A DNA stretch of 64,000 nt from an uncultured Geobacteraceae bacterium (GCA_903876875.1 CAIRBT010000102.1:1-64000), one strand, 5' to 3'; numbered from the stretch's first letter, positions 7,177 through 16,749 are shown. Numbers and translations are program-made. Notes: generated by a model not told the origin, from the sequence alone.

Positions 7177-9276
7177 ATGGGACAGTTTGAAACCAGCAAG
7201 ATCCGCAACTTGGGTATCATCGCACATGGTGGTGCCGGCAAGACGTCGCTTTCAGAGGCAATACTGTTTGACACCGGCATGGTTGACCGCCTTGGCCGGG
7301 TGGATGATGGCACCGCCACCATGGACTTTGAACCGGAGGAGATCAAACGGAAGATTTCCATAACGTCGGCACTTGACCATTGCGAGTGGCAGGGGCATTC
7401 CATCCATATCGTCGACACACCGGGCTACGGCAATTTCATCGCCGACACCCGCGCCTGCATGCGCACGCTAGATTGTGCCGTCATCATTCTCTCGGCCATT
7501 TCCGGCGTCAAGGCACAGACCGAAGAGATCTGGAGCTGGGCAAACGAATTTGAAATCCCCCGGATCGCTTTTGTCAACAAGCTGGATCGGGAACGTGCCA
7601 GCTTCCTGCGAGCCATTGACGACATGGAAAAAATGCTTGGTGCCCGGGGCATCGCTGTCCAGCTGCCGATCGGCCTTGAATCCGACTTTGAAGGGATAAT
7701 CGACCTGATTACCATGAAGGCCTTCTTCTACCGTAAGGATGGCTCGGGTAAGTATACAGAAGGGGCTATTCCAACCGATTATCTGGATGAGGCCACCCGC
7801 CATCGGGAACGGATGGTTGAAACCGTGGCTGAGGCTTACGACGAACTTACGGAAAAATACCTGGAAAACGGTGAACTTTCCCTGGAAGATATCCTGGACG
7901 GCCTGCGGGTCGGCACCATGCGTAACACCTTTACCGCCGTACTCTGCGGTTCCGCAACCGCCAACATCGGCGTACCCCATCTGCTGGATGCCATCTGTGC
8001 CTACCTCCCCTCCCCCCTGGATCGGACCAAGGCGGTCGGCATCAATCCCAAAACCGAAGAGGTTATTGAGCGGGCACCCGATGAGAAGGAACCATTTTCG
8101 GCTCTGGTCTTCAAAACGACCTCTGACCCTTACACCGGTAAAATTACTATCTTCAGAATTTATTCCGGCGTCCTCAATTCCGATTCGGTCATCTTTAACT
8201 CCACCAAAGGGGTTGAGGAGAGAATCGGTCAGATTTATGAACTGGAAGGAAAAAAGCAGCATCCGATCAAGCAGGCGGTGGCCGGTGATATCGTCGCCGT
8301 GGCAAAATTGAAGGAAACGGTCACCGGTGATACCCTCTGTGACGCCGCCAAACCGATTGTCTATGAGCCGGCAAAGCAGCTGCTTCCGGTTATCTCCTAC
8401 GCCATCGAGCCGAAGACCAAGGCCGATGAAGATAAAATCCATAACGCACTGCACCGGATGATCGAAGAAGAGCCGACCCTTGAATCACACCGGGATACCC
8501 AGACCAAGGAGTTTATTATTTCTGGCATGGGGCAGGTGCATCTGGAAGTCATTGTGGAAAAAATGAAGCGTAAATTTGGCGTTGAAGTGCTGCTGAAAAC
8601 CCCCAAGGTACCCTATTTCGAGACAATTCGCGGCACCGCCAAAGTGCAGGGAAAATACAAGAAACAGTCCGGTGGACGTGGCCAGTACGGTGACTGCTGG
8701 ATTGAAATGTCCCCCACCGGGCGCGGTGAAGGGTATGTTTTCGAAGACAAGGTCGTCGGAGGGGTCATTCCCCGCCAGTATATTCCGGCCGTTGACAAGG
8801 GGATTCAGGAAGCCTGCCTTGAAGGGTTCCTCGCCGGTTATCCGGTGGTCGATTTCAAGGTAGCACTCTATGACGGTTCGTTCCATACGGTTGATTCCTC
8901 GGAGATGGCTTTCAAGGTTGCCGGCTCCATGGCGTTCAAAAAGGCCATGGAACTCTGCAAACCGGTGCTGCTCGAGCCAATTGTCAACATGAAGATTACC
9001 GTCCCGGACGACAACATGGGGGATGTGATCGGCGACCTCAACTCACGGCGTGGCAAGGTTGTCGGCGTTGAGCCAAAGGCAAATTCCCAGATCATCAGAG
9101 CTGTGGTGCCGATGTCCGAAGTTCTGGCCTATTCCAACGACCTGAAATCGATGACCAGCGACCGGGGTCTCTTCAGCATTGAGTTTTCCCATTATGAAGA
9201 GGTACCGTCACACCTTGCCCAGAAAATAATTACTGAATCCCTGACGGAAAAGAAGGAAGTTCACAACCATCATTAA
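7177..9276 (+). CDS. Elongation factor G-like GTPase (EF-G paralogue)
   Basis: The 699-residue protein has EF-G length and domain order: G domain, domain II, III, IV and V. GTPase motifs are AHGGAGKTS (P-loop), DTPGYGNF (G3) and NKLD (G4). Canonical EF-G has AHIDAGKTT and DTPGHVDF; the GGAGKTS and GYGNF forms mark the EF-G-like (FusA2/EF-G II) subgroup, whose exact role in translation is not settled. The protein ends in a His-containing tail. ATG 7177 has a good AAGGAGG site. The main fusA, normally beside rpsL/rpsG/tuf, is not in this window. It could also act in ribosome recycling. Confidence 0.88.
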   Translation: MGQFETSKIRNLGIIAHGGAGKTSLSEAILFDTGMVDRLGRVDDGTATMDFEPEEIKRKISITSALDHCEWQGHSIHIVDTPGYGNFIADTRACMRTLDCAVIILSAISGVKAQTEEIWSWANEFEIPRIAFVNKLDRERASFLRAIDDMEKMLGARGIAVQLPIGLESDFEGIIDLITMKAFFYRKDGSGKYTEGAIPTDYLDEATRHRERMVETVAEAYDELTEKYLENGELSLEDILDGLRVGTMRNTFTAVLCGSATANIGVPHLLDAICAYLPSPLDRTKAVGINPKTEEVIERAPDEKEPFSALVFKTTSDPYTGKITIFRIYSGVLNSDSVIFNSTKGVEERIGQIYELEGKKQHPIKQAVAGDIVAVAKLKETVTGDTLCDAAKPIVYEPAKQLLPVISYAIEPKTKADEDKIHNALHRMIEEEPTLESHRDTQTKEFIISGMGQVHLEVIVEKMKRKFGVEVLLKTPKVPYFETIRGTAKVQGKYKKQSGGRGQYGDCWIEMSPTGRGEGYVFEDKVVGGVIPRQYIPAVDKGIQEACLEGFLAGYPVVDFKVALYDGSFHTVDSSEMAFKVAGSMAFKKAMELCKPVLLEPIVNMKITVPDDNMGDVIGDLNSRRGKVVGVEPKANSQIIRAVVPMSEVLAYSNDLKSMTSDRGLFSIEFSHYEEVPSHLAQKIITESLTEKKEVHNHH

Positions 9277-9330
9277 GAAGAGGAACAGCAATAACGGTTT
9301 GTTGCCAACCTCCACACATCGAGGAAACGT

Positions 9331-10356
9331 ATGACTATTAAATTGGGTAAAGATTCGAGTATCAAGGAACCGCAGGGTACCCCGGTCGGCAAGAAGAGTC
9401 AGACTGCCAAGCTTATTCTTCTCCTCCTGGTGGCCGGCGGCTTTGCATATCTCTATTTTTTTACCGGTTTGATAAATCCTGAAGAGGTGCCTGTAACCAC
9501 ACCTCCTCCCCACCCGACCCAACAGGCAGTGCGCATGCCGCTCCCTCCCCGCACCGGTACACCCGACAAACCGGAACCGGCTTCGGCGGGGGGAGAAACA
9601 CCAAAAACGGTTGCCGTATCCCCTCCCCCTGTGGCAGCCCCCCCGGTGACACCGGCAAAACCGGCACCACCAGTAACAGCAGCAAAACCGGTGACTCCGG
9701 CACCACCGACACTACCGACACCACCTGTCGGAGCAGCACCACCGGTCAGGACAGTGTCGCAGCCACCATCTGCCACACGTACGGTAAAATCAGACAAAAC
9801 TGACGCGGCACCCCCAACCGCCAATAGTAATAAAATTCCGGTTAAGAAAATCGTCAAAAAGCATGCCCCGGCAGCCGCACCAGCCCGGGAGAACGGCACA
9901 CCACCCCGGTGGTCACTGGTTGCCGAAAATTATGTTCTCGAAGAAAAATTGGCCGACGATCTGGGCCGACTGCGTAAGGCCGGCCTCACTCCCTCCATCA
10001 AAACGGCAGCCCACAAGGTGGCTCCCATGAACCGGCTCCGGGTGGCCGAATATGGAACCCGTACCGAGGCACAGTCTGCGTTGCAACGACTGAAACGGAT
10101 TACCTCCGATGCCTTTATTATTGAACAGTCGGAGAAGTTTATTGTCTATGCCGGTTCGTATCTCCAGACCGAGGCGGCCCATGTGGAACGGGATCGCCTG
10201 AAGCTTGCCGGGGTGCCCACAACAGTGACCCGTGTAGAAATTGCTATCCCGACCCAGAGCCTGATCATCGGCCCCTTTGCCAGCATGAAGGAAGCTGATA
10301 CGGCACTGGATACCGTCAAAAAGCTCGGCATCGCCGTACTTAAAGTTCAGAAATAG
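9331..10356 (+). CDS. SPOR-domain membrane protein
   Basis: 341 residues: a short cytoplasmic start, one membrane helix at about 29-49 (LILLLLVAGGFAYLYFFTG), a long Pro/Ala/Thr-rich linker (about 52-190, PP and AKP repeats) that would span the periplasm, and a C-terminal SPOR-like domain (about 195-341) with two related halves (RVAEYGTRTEAQSALQRL and KFIVYAGSYLQTEAA). SPOR domains bind denuded glycan strands at division septa. The linker has skewed, high-C codon content. It is followed after 5 bp by the HEAT-like gene. Confidence 0.8.
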   Translation: MTIKLGKDSSIKEPQGTPVGKKSQTAKLILLLLVAGGFAYLYFFTGLINPEEVPVTTPPPHPTQQAVRMPLPPRTGTPDKPEPASAGGETPKTVAVSPPPVAAPPVTPAKPAPPVTAAKPVTPAPPTLPTPPVGAAPPVRTVSQPPSATRTVKSDKTDAAPPTANSNKIPVKKIVKKHAPAAAPARENGTPPRWSLVAENYVLEEKLADDLGRLRKAGLTPSIKTAAHKVAPMNRLRVAEYGTRTEAQSALQRLKRITSDAFIIEQSEKFIVYAGSYLQTEAAHVERDRLKLAGVPTTVTRVEIAIPTQSLIIGPFASMKEADTALDTVKKLGIAVLKVQK

Positions 10357-10361
10357 CCACC

Positions 10362-11180
10362 ATGGCGGAAAAAGTCACCGTATTCATCTCCCCGGTCGTA
10401 GCTAACTATGTGCGTCCGGGGACTTCTGTAGAACAAAAACAGGCTGCCTTTTCAGAGAGTCGCCTCATGTCCGCCACGGATCGCCTGACGTTGCTCATCT
10501 GCCTGGCAAAGGATGCCGCTCCGGCCATCCGTAACACCGCCCACTCCTACCTGAAGGAAATGCCGAAAGCGGTTATCGAGGAGTATCTGGCAACCACAGA
10601 ACCCAACCCCCTCGTCATGAGAGCACTGTCACATTTCTGCGCTAACTACCCTTTCCCGGTTTCACAACCTGAGGGGACGGCAGGTACCGATGAAAACCAC
10701 ACCATTGACGACTCCGACGAGGTGGCTTCCCCGAAAGAGGATGGTGTGGTTAAGGAAGAGAGTGCCGCGTTTCAGAGTAAATACAACCTGGCACGCTCCA
10801 TGGCAATTGCGGACAAGATTAAGATGGCACTGACGGGGGACAAGGAGTGGCGTTCCATCCTCATTATAGATGCCAATAAACTCATTTCGGGAAGTGTGAT
10901 GAGAAACCCGCGCATCTCCGAACCAGAGGTGCTCTCCATTGTCAAATCCGGAATCCAGAACGATGAGGTCATACGGCTGATCTGTGCAAACAGGGAATGG
11001 ATCAAAAACTACAGCATACGGAAAGCACTTATCGAAAACAGCAGGACACCGGTTCGAAACGCTCTCACCTATCTGGGAGCAATGGGGGAGAAGGATCTTG
11101 CTTCCTACGCAAAAAGTAAAAACATACCCACGGTAATTGCTGCCATGGCAAAGCGGCTTCTGCTCAACAAAAAAAGATAG
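10362..11180 (+). CDS. Conserved helical (HEAT-like) protein
   Basis: 272 residues, predicted all-helical and soluble, with an acidic low-complexity linker at about 103-135 (TDENHTIDDSDEVASPKED). The C-terminal half (MAIADKIKMALTGDKEWRSILI, NREWIKNYSIRKALI, TPVRNAL) resembles a conserved protein of Geobacter-type bacteria with HEAT-like repeats and no known function. Start at ATG 10362 lies 5 bp after the SPOR gene and the next gene follows after 14 bp, so the three form one unit. A scaffold role beside the GTPase-like protein is inference. Confidence 0.7.
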   Translation: MAEKVTVFISPVVANYVRPGTSVEQKQAAFSESRLMSATDRLTLLICLAKDAAPAIRNTAHSYLKEMPKAVIEEYLATTEPNPLVMRALSHFCANYPFPVSQPEGTAGTDENHTIDDSDEVASPKEDGVVKEESAAFQSKYNLARSMAIADKIKMALTGDKEWRSILIIDANKLISGSVMRNPRISEPEVLSIVKSGIQNDEVIRLICANREWIKNYSIRKALIENSRTPVRNALTYLGAMGEKDLASYAKSKNIPTVIAAMAKRLLLNKKR

Positions 11181-11194
11181 TTTCCGGAGATTGT

Positions 11195-12037
11195 ATGGCA
11201 CTGGTTAATCATGCAAAAAAAGAAATTAACGCCAAAATTGTCTATTATGGTCCCCCGTGCAGCGGTAAGGGCACCATACTGAACTATATTTACACACGGA
11301 TCAAGCCGTCGTTGCGGGGTGAGTTTCGGAGCACAGCCGCCGGTTCCGACAATCTGCTTTTTTTTGACTTTAGCCCCTTCGAGGCACCGCTCCCCACCGG
11401 CTACCATATCAGACTCCACATCTATACTCTCACCGGTGTGGTGACAAACCCAGCCACCTGGAAGATGATTCTCAAGGGGAGTGACGGTATCATCATCGTG
11501 GCAGATCCTGCCCCGGAACATCTGCAGGAGACCCGTGACGCCGTAGCCCGCCTACGTGAATTTCTTGCCGCCTACGGCAAGGGACTCCACGAAACGCCTG
11601 CCGTTCTCCAGCTTAACAGTACGACTCCCCACACCCCATCAGCCAACGGGAGCGACTACTCAGCAGAGATAGACCTCTCGGCACTGCCGGTCAGCTACTC
11701 CTCTGCCGCCAGCGGTGAGGGGGTGGTGGCCGCACTGACAACCCTGTCCCGCACCATCATTGAAAACGCCACGACACGAGAAACGGGCTCAGTTACCACG
11801 GACGACACCCCAATCCCCCCCAAAAAGCAGGAAGCCGTGGAGCAGAACACTCCCCCCCCCTTCTTTTCTCCGGCCCCCCCTGATACCACCGATGGTGAAT
11901 CGCCCTCTATCGTCGTACAGTCAAAGGACATTGTCTGTGCGGGGAAAGAACTCCGGATTCCCCTTGATATTGGCTGGGGAAAAACTCAGCGAAGGGTGGT
12001 CGTCACCGTGATCGTTGAGCTGGAAGAGTTGGCATAA
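11195..12037 (+). CDS. Divergent MglA-like small GTPase domain protein
   Basis: 280 residues. The N-terminal part follows MglA (the polarity GTPase of gliding bacteria): EINAKIVYYGPPCSGKGT (P-loop at about 19-27), LLFFDFSPF, RLHIYTLTGVV and ILKGSDGIIIVAD. Key motifs are altered: G3 is TLTG rather than TVPGQ and the expected NKxD is LNSTT, so guanine specificity may be lost. A Pro-rich linker (about 205-235) and a C-terminal beta-rich segment of about 45 residues (IVVQSKDIVCAGKELRIPLDI) are extra. No MglB gene is adjacent. It ends the operon. Confidence 0.75.
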   Translation: MALVNHAKKEINAKIVYYGPPCSGKGTILNYIYTRIKPSLRGEFRSTAAGSDNLLFFDFSPFEAPLPTGYHIRLHIYTLTGVVTNPATWKMILKGSDGIIIVADPAPEHLQETRDAVARLREFLAAYGKGLHETPAVLQLNSTTPHTPSANGSDYSAEIDLSALPVSYSSAASGEGVVAALTTLSRTIIENATTRETGSVTTDDTPIPPKKQEAVEQNTPPPFFSPAPPDTTDGESPSIVVQSKDIVCAGKELRIPLDIGWGKTQRRVVVTVIVELEELA

Positions 12038-12199
12038 TTACACCCCCACCCCCCTGGGGATTACAGTTTTAGCCCCACAGTACGCCACGTGTAAACCAAT
12101 ATCAGCACAAAAACGCAATCAATGGCGATGCTGATACTGACAATCGGAGCGGTATCAAATTTTATGGAGACCCGTCAGCTGTTCTGTTGTTACTGACCC

Positions 12200-13036
12200 T
12201 CAAAACCTGAAAGTAAAACGGCCCATGGCCAGAACCCCTTCCGTGCTGTTGCGGGAGAGCATATCCTGGTATGCGGCAAGCGAAATTTTCACCTTATTGA
12301 AGCCGCCGTAAAAAACCTCTCCCCCAACGGATAAGCGAGTTACGGCACTCCCGGAAAGAGCAGTACCACCCCGCCGGGAATCTTCACCGGTGATAAAATT
12401 CACCGCCGGACCTATTCTGACATTATCGGCAACCTTGGCTGTTAACAGACTTTCTACCGTAACTTCATTCCCCGGAGTAATATCAGTTGCCGGATTCCGG
12501 AAGCGAACGGCATATTTGAACACGGTATCAAGAGAAAATGGTTGCAGGAGCTTGAAAAAATACAGTTCTGAGACAACATCTGCCTGACCGTCGCCAAAAT
12601 TAACCGGACGACCTGCATCGTAACATCCGGAAGGAATTTTTACCAGTAAAACCGGCAGAATAGTAACACTATTTATGGGAAGAAACCAGCCAACCCGGGC
12701 TTGAATATCTCCGAATCCGGAATCCTCAGTGTTATATTTTCCGATAGCCGCGGTGCCGACAGGGATGGTAGCGCTGAAAAAAAAGTCACCAGTATAATAG
12801 TTGTTGCCAATGAAAGAACCATACTTCTTGAGTCCCAGGTCGTTTAGTAAATGGTGCCCATCACCATCGGTACGGATATCAGCACCATAGGAGAATGGAT
12901 AGACATTGAGTTGGTAGCCAGGGGCAACCCGAGCCCCGGTCGCATAATTTATGGCATGCGCTGTCGTAGACAGTGACAGCACAGACAACAGGCACGAAGT
13001 TATAAGAAGTTTAATGATGTATATTTTATTTTTCAT
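12200..13036 (-). CDS. Outer-membrane transporter-like protein (meta-pathway porin type)
   Basis: 278 residues with a signal peptide at about 1-28 (cut after AHA). The mature part begins INYATGARVAPGYQLNVYPFSY and is made of alternating strands ending in a terminal Phe (GRFTFRF), as outer-membrane barrels do. The pattern GDIQARVGWFLP and FKYAVRFRNPATDITPGNE fits the Phenol_MetA_deg/transporter family, thought to take up hydrophobic substrates. The chosen ATG at 13034-13036 lacks a clear ribosome site; an in-frame upstream start at 13072 would add 12 residues before the signal peptide. It stands alone, convergent with the operon to its left. Confidence 0.75.
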   Translation of the reverse strand: MKNKIYIIKLLITSCLLSVLSLSTTAHAINYATGARVAPGYQLNVYPFSYGADIRTDGDGHHLLNDLGLKKYGSFIGNNYYTGDFFFSATIPVGTAAIGKYNTEDSGFGDIQARVGWFLPINSVTILPVLLVKIPSGCYDAGRPVNFGDGQADVVSELYFFKLLQPFSLDTVFKYAVRFRNPATDITPGNEVTVESLLTAKVADNVRIGPAVNFITGEDSRRGGTALSGSAVTRLSVGGEVFYGGFNKVKISLAAYQDMLSRNSTEGVLAMGRFTFRF

Positions 13037-13263
13037 AGTGAATTTATACGACAAATTTACCTGCAAACGCAAGCAGATTATATACTACCTGCTTTCCCAA
13101 AACATACGGCACGTAGCACCCAATACCAGATAGATGTAGCGGGATATGCCTAAAAAATCGGACAACCGGTAATAAGTTGGGGACAATTCATGATCAACTT
13201 GTATACAGCACCATATCATGTTATATGTGGATATCATAGATTCTCTCAAATGGAGGGTGGTTA

Positions 13264-14094
13264 ATGGCAATCATAACCGTGTCACGCGAAATGGGTACGG
13301 GAGCGTATCAGATAGCATCTGAAGTCGCCCAGAGACTCAAGTACACTCTTATCGACGGGCCCCGCATCAAGTCCCTCGCGGTAAAGTATGGCCTCACTCC
13401 GGAGATGCTTGAACTGGTTGACGAGAAACCCCCCTCCTATGTGACTGCAGAAGACCGGAAACGGGCCGCTGCCCTGAACTCCATCGAGCTTATTATTCTG
13501 GAGCTTGCCCGTAAGGGGAATGTGGTTATTTACGGCAGAGGGGGGCAGGATCTGCTGAAGGATTGTAAAAACATCCTGCGACTCCGCTTTATTGCCGATT
13601 TTGAGGAGCGGGTTGAGCGTTTTGCCGAACGGGAATGGATTGATCCTGACATGGCTCGTTCGCTCATTCGCCGCAGTGACCACCAGCGTGGTGGTTTTAT
13701 TCACTTCTACTTTGACCGAGACTGGCAGGATCCCAACAACTACGATCTGGTGTTCAACACCTCGCGCCTCTCGGAGGCGACCATAGTTGAATCGGTGATC
13801 GCCACCACCCGGGAGCCCTCTTTCAAAGAATCGGATAAATCGGGGGCAGCCATCATAGACAGTGTCATCCTGTCCAAGAAAATTGAAACCGCCCTCCTGA
13901 ACTCTCCGGTTCTGGAAGATTATCGTCCCTTTACCATTGAGATCGACAAAGGAATGGTCAGCATCAGCGGCTACATCATTACCGAAGCGCAAAAAAATGC
14001 TGCCATCGATATTGTCAAGTCAGTAAAAGGAGTTAATTCAGTTGAAGAGAATATCCAGGTGGTAGACTACAAGGCATACAAGGAGCACTTCTAA
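13264..14094 (+). CDS. Cytidylate kinase-like protein fused to a BON domain
   Basis: 276 residues with a strong ribosome site (GGAGGGTGG). Residues 1-195 follow the cytidylate-kinase-like family (AAA_26): ITVSREMGTGAYQIA at the phosphate-binding end, LIDGPRI, VIYGRGGQDLL, LRFIADFEERVERFAE and NYDLVFNTS. Residues about 210-270 look like a BON domain (FTIEIDKGMVSISGYI, AAIDIVKSVKGVNSVEENIQVV). BON domains usually bind membranes or ligands and are mostly exported, but no signal peptide is present here. The phosphate acceptor is unknown. Its stop overlaps that of the PHP gene by 3 bases in convergent arrangement. Confidence 0.8.
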   Translation: MAIITVSREMGTGAYQIASEVAQRLKYTLIDGPRIKSLAVKYGLTPEMLELVDEKPPSYVTAEDRKRAAALNSIELIILELARKGNVVIYGRGGQDLLKDCKNILRLRFIADFEERVERFAEREWIDPDMARSLIRRSDHQRGGFIHFYFDRDWQDPNNYDLVFNTSRLSEATIVESVIATTREPSFKESDKSGAAIIDSVILSKKIETALLNSPVLEDYRPFTIEIDKGMVSISGYIITEAQKNAAIDIVKSVKGVNSVEENIQVVDYKAYKEHF

Positions 14095-14960
14095 GCGGCG
14101 GGTACCTTACTCCGGATATATTCTATCCGTTCATACAGGGGGGCGAGCAGGGAACTGTCGAAGGACATGCCCTCCCGCCCCCTCCCTATTTCAAGCCCCT
14201 CTTCAATACCATGAAAATCTGACCCGGCGGTCACCAGTAGACCATTCGCCACTGCCAATCTCCGTAAAAACTCAATTTCCTGGGGCCACCCCATATTGTT
14301 ATAGACCTCCACACCATCAAGACCCACTCGTTGAAGTTCCGTGATAATCACCGCGAGAAGATTAAGTTCTTTCGTAATACTGGTGGGGTGAGCCAGCACG
14401 GCAACCCCGCCAATACGATGGATTTCGGCAATGGCCTCATGGATCGGCCAGTAACTTTTCGGCACATTGCACGGAATCAGGTAGCGCCGAAAGGCATCCT
14501 CAACACAATCAACGTACCCCTGTTCCAGAAGTGCCCGGGCGATGTGGGGACGCCCCATGACCCCCTGGGCAAAGGCAACCACCCGTGACCGCTTGATGGG
14601 GATGCGCCCTTCGGCGAGAAGACACTCGTTAACCTTTTCAAGAATCTCGTCGTTGCGCCCTTCCCGCCGACTGCTGAACCCCGCAAGATTACGCTGAAAC
14701 AGCACGTCGCAATAGTCAATACCATAACCAAGCAGATGGACATCCCGCCACTCGTTAAACTGCACGGAAAGCTCCACTGCCGGAATCACCGTAATGTCGG
14801 CAACTCCCCCGGCAACGGTCGCCCCGTCAATCCCTGAAATCGAATCGTGATCGGCCAGCGCGATCACCTCTACCCCGTTATTGCTGGCAAGGGAGATCAG
14901 CTCCCCGGGTGAATAGGCACCGTCGGAAAAATTAGAATGTATGTGCAAATCAATTTTCAT
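14091..14960 (-). CDS. PHP-domain phosphoesterase (RNase AM-type)
   Basis: 289 residues with all PHP metal motifs: DLHIHSNFSDGAYSP at the N-terminus, ALADHDSISG, a VLAHPTSI strand and the C-terminal GSDFHG. The layout matches 3',5'-nucleotide phosphatase / 5'-3' exoribonuclease RNase AM (YciV/TrpH family) rather than histidinol phosphatase. Start chosen at ATG 14958-14960 (MKIDLHIHS); the frame is open further upstream without a better start. Cytoplasmic. It is divergent from nth, with only 76 bp between the two starts. Confidence 0.85.
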   Translation of the reverse strand: MKIDLHIHSNFSDGAYSPGELISLASNNGVEVIALADHDSISGIDGATVAGGVADITVIPAVELSVQFNEWRDVHLLGYGIDYCDVLFQRNLAGFSSRREGRNDEILEKVNECLLAEGRIPIKRSRVVAFAQGVMGRPHIARALLEQGYVDCVEDAFRRYLIPCNVPKSYWPIHEAIAEIHRIGGVAVLAHPTSITKELNLLAVIITELQRVGLDGVEVYNNMGWPQEIEFLRRLAVANGLLVTAGSDFHGIEEGLEIGRGREGMSFDSSLLAPLYERIEYIRSKVPAA

Positions 14961-15036
14961 TGAAGCATAGTACGTGACCTGACCAAAAAGTAAAAGCACT
15001 ATTGCAGAAGAAGGTATCATACGCTAGAATTCAATT

Positions 15037-15693
15037 ATGAAACCTATGGATATTCACGTCTGCTTTACAGCACTCCGCCAGGAATACACCCACTGGCAGA
15101 CCCCCGCCGTCACCATCGTTGCCCAGTGCAACGGCAGTCCCTACAAGGTACTGGTGTCCTGTATTATTTCGCTGAGGACCAAGGATGAGGTGACAGCCGC
15201 CGCATCAGCACGACTTTTTGCCGTGGCCTCCACACCGGAACTCATGATACAGCTTCCCCCGGGAGAAATTGCGCGTCTGATGTACCCGGCCGGTTTTTAT
15301 CACACCAAGGCGGAACAGATTTCCCTCTTTTCTCGCCAACTGGTGGATGACTACGGAGGAGTGGTACCGGACGAGCTCGACACCCTGCTCCGTTTTAAAG
15401 GAGTGGGACGCAAAACCGCCAATCTGGTACTAACTCTCGGCTTCGGCAAACCGGGCATCTGTGTTGACACCCACGTCCACCGGATCTGTAACCGCCTCGG
15501 TTATGTGATGACCAAAAATCCGGATGAAACTGAAAAGATGCTACGGCTTCAGCTCCCTCCGGAATACTGGATTGAAATAAACGACCTGCTGGTGGCCTTC
15601 GGACAGAACCACTGCCACCCGGTTTCACCACGTTGCTCCACCTGTAAAGTGGCAGACATCTGCGACCGGGTCGGCGTAACCGTCTCGCGGTAG
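15037..15693 (+). CDS. nth: Endonuclease III (DNA glycosylase/AP lyase)
   Basis: 218 residues. The helix-hairpin-helix reads [13 protein letters not shown] with catalytic Lys126, and [14 protein letters not shown] gives Asp144. The C-terminal iron-sulfur cluster loop is C193-X6-C200-X2-C203-X5-C209, the exact endonuclease III spacing. The enzyme removes oxidised pyrimidines and nicks abasic sites in base excision repair. Start ATG 15037 gives the normal family length. Confidence 0.95.
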   Translation: MKPMDIHVCFTALRQEYTHWQTPAVTIVAQCNGSPYKVLVSCIISLRTKDEVTAAASARLFAVASTPELMIQLPPGEIARLMYPAGFYHTKAEQISLFSRQLVDDYGGVVPDELDTLLRFKGVGRKTANLVLTLGFGKPGICVDTHVHRICNRLGYVMTKNPDETEKMLRLQLPPEYWIEINDLLVAFGQNHCHPVSPRCSTCKVADICDRVGVTVSR

Positions 15694-15804
15694 CCAGAAA
15701 CCTGATAAAATCATCATTCGCTGAATTTGATTATTGCATGCCGACAAAATCTCATATAAATTGGAACATTATTATTTTATATGCTCACCTGTAGGAGGTA
15801 TCGC

Positions 15805-16671
15805 ATGTTACAGAAAATAGGTTTTGTCGGACTGGGAACAGTCGGACGTCATATGGCCGCCAATCTGGCCAAGGGAAACTACGAACTGACGGTTTTTGAT
15901 ACGGAGCGGGCAGTGGTGCTTGAGCTTGCCGCCGCCGGAGCCCATGCCGCAGAAACGGCCTATGAGGCTGCCAAGGGTCGCGATCTTGTTATCGCCATCC
16001 TTCCGGAAGGAGATGAACTGGGACCACTCTTTTTCGGAGAAGAGGGGATTCTGGCCGGCATTGAAAGTGGTGCCATCCTCGCCGACATGGGTTCCCATTC
16101 ACTGGAAACGACCATGAAGCTGAATGAAGAGTGCGCCCGGAAAAACGTCCAGTTCCTCGATGCTCCGGTCTGGGGAAGTAAGGATCACGCCGTCAACGGG
16201 CTCATGACCATCATTACCGCCGGAGACCCGGCACTGGCGGGCAAATGCCGGGAGCCGTTTTCATTCTTCGGCCTTAACACCATCCATGTGGGACAGATCG
16301 GCGACGCCACTAAAATGAAGTTCATCGTCAATCTGGTGCAGGCTGAGCTGGTACAGGTACTCGCCGAGGGACTGGTCTTTGGCGAAAAAATGGGCTTTAA
16401 TGCCGACAAGATCCTTGAAGTGCTCGATACCCGTGGTGTAGCATCACCGCTCTTTCACCAAAAGGGTCGTGCCATGGCGCGGGGCGATTTTTCCCGCAGC
16501 CTGGCTCTCAAATACGTTAACGACCAGTTGCATATGGTCATGAATGCCGCCCGACTGGTCGGCCTGTCCCTGCCAGCCGCCGAATCGGCAAGCAAGGTAT
16601 ACCAGGCCGGCGTTGATGCCGGACTGGGAGAAGAGGATTTTTCTGCCGTTATCAAGGTACTGCGCAAGTAA
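15805..16671 (+). CDS. NAD(P)-dependent beta-hydroxyacid dehydrogenase
   Basis: 288 residues of the 3-hydroxyisobutyrate dehydrogenase family. The Rossmann motif is GFVGLGTVGRHMAANL at the start, FLDAPVWGSKDHA is the substrate loop and GDATKMKFIVNL holds the catalytic Lys. In Geobacter-type bacteria the closest group reduces succinic semialdehyde or glyoxylate (GHB dehydrogenase/GLYR type), but the substrate cannot be fixed from sequence. ATG 15805 follows GTAGGAGG. A perfect terminator follows, so it is probably monocistronic. Confidence 0.88.
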   Translation: MLQKIGFVGLGTVGRHMAANLAKGNYELTVFDTERAVVLELAAAGAHAAETAYEAAKGRDLVIAILPEGDELGPLFFGEEGILAGIESGAILADMGSHSLETTMKLNEECARKNVQFLDAPVWGSKDHAVNGLMTIITAGDPALAGKCREPFSFFGLNTIHVGQIGDATKMKFIVNLVQAELVQVLAEGLVFGEKMGFNADKILEVLDTRGVASPLFHQKGRAMARGDFSRSLALKYVNDQLHMVMNAARLVGLSLPAAESASKVYQAGVDAGLGEEDFSAVIKVLRK

Positions 16672-16697
16672 GGATCTCCATCGAGATCACCACCCGG

Positions 16698-16732
16698 TCA
16701 GGCGTCCACAACATCGGACGCCTGATTTTTTT
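16698..16732 (+). terminator. Intrinsic terminator after the dehydrogenase gene
   Basis: A 10-bp perfect stem (tcaggcgtcc / ggacgcctga) with an 8-nt loop is followed by seven T. It separates the dehydrogenase from ruvC, which starts 18 bp later; ruvC therefore needs its own promoter or readthrough. Confidence 0.9.
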
Positions 16733-16749
16733 GGGTTCTGGAGCGGACC

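Noticed and set aside
7468-8454. Long antisense open frame (328 codons) within the EF-G-like gene
   Set aside because: It is fully covered by a conserved gene on the other strand and has no ribosome site or recognisable domain.
4228-9297. Direct repeat aacagcaataacg near 4228 and 9285 as attachment sites
   Set aside because: Only 13 bp, one copy lies inside a core operon after the EF-G gene, and the enclosed DNA is ordinary housekeeping sequence.
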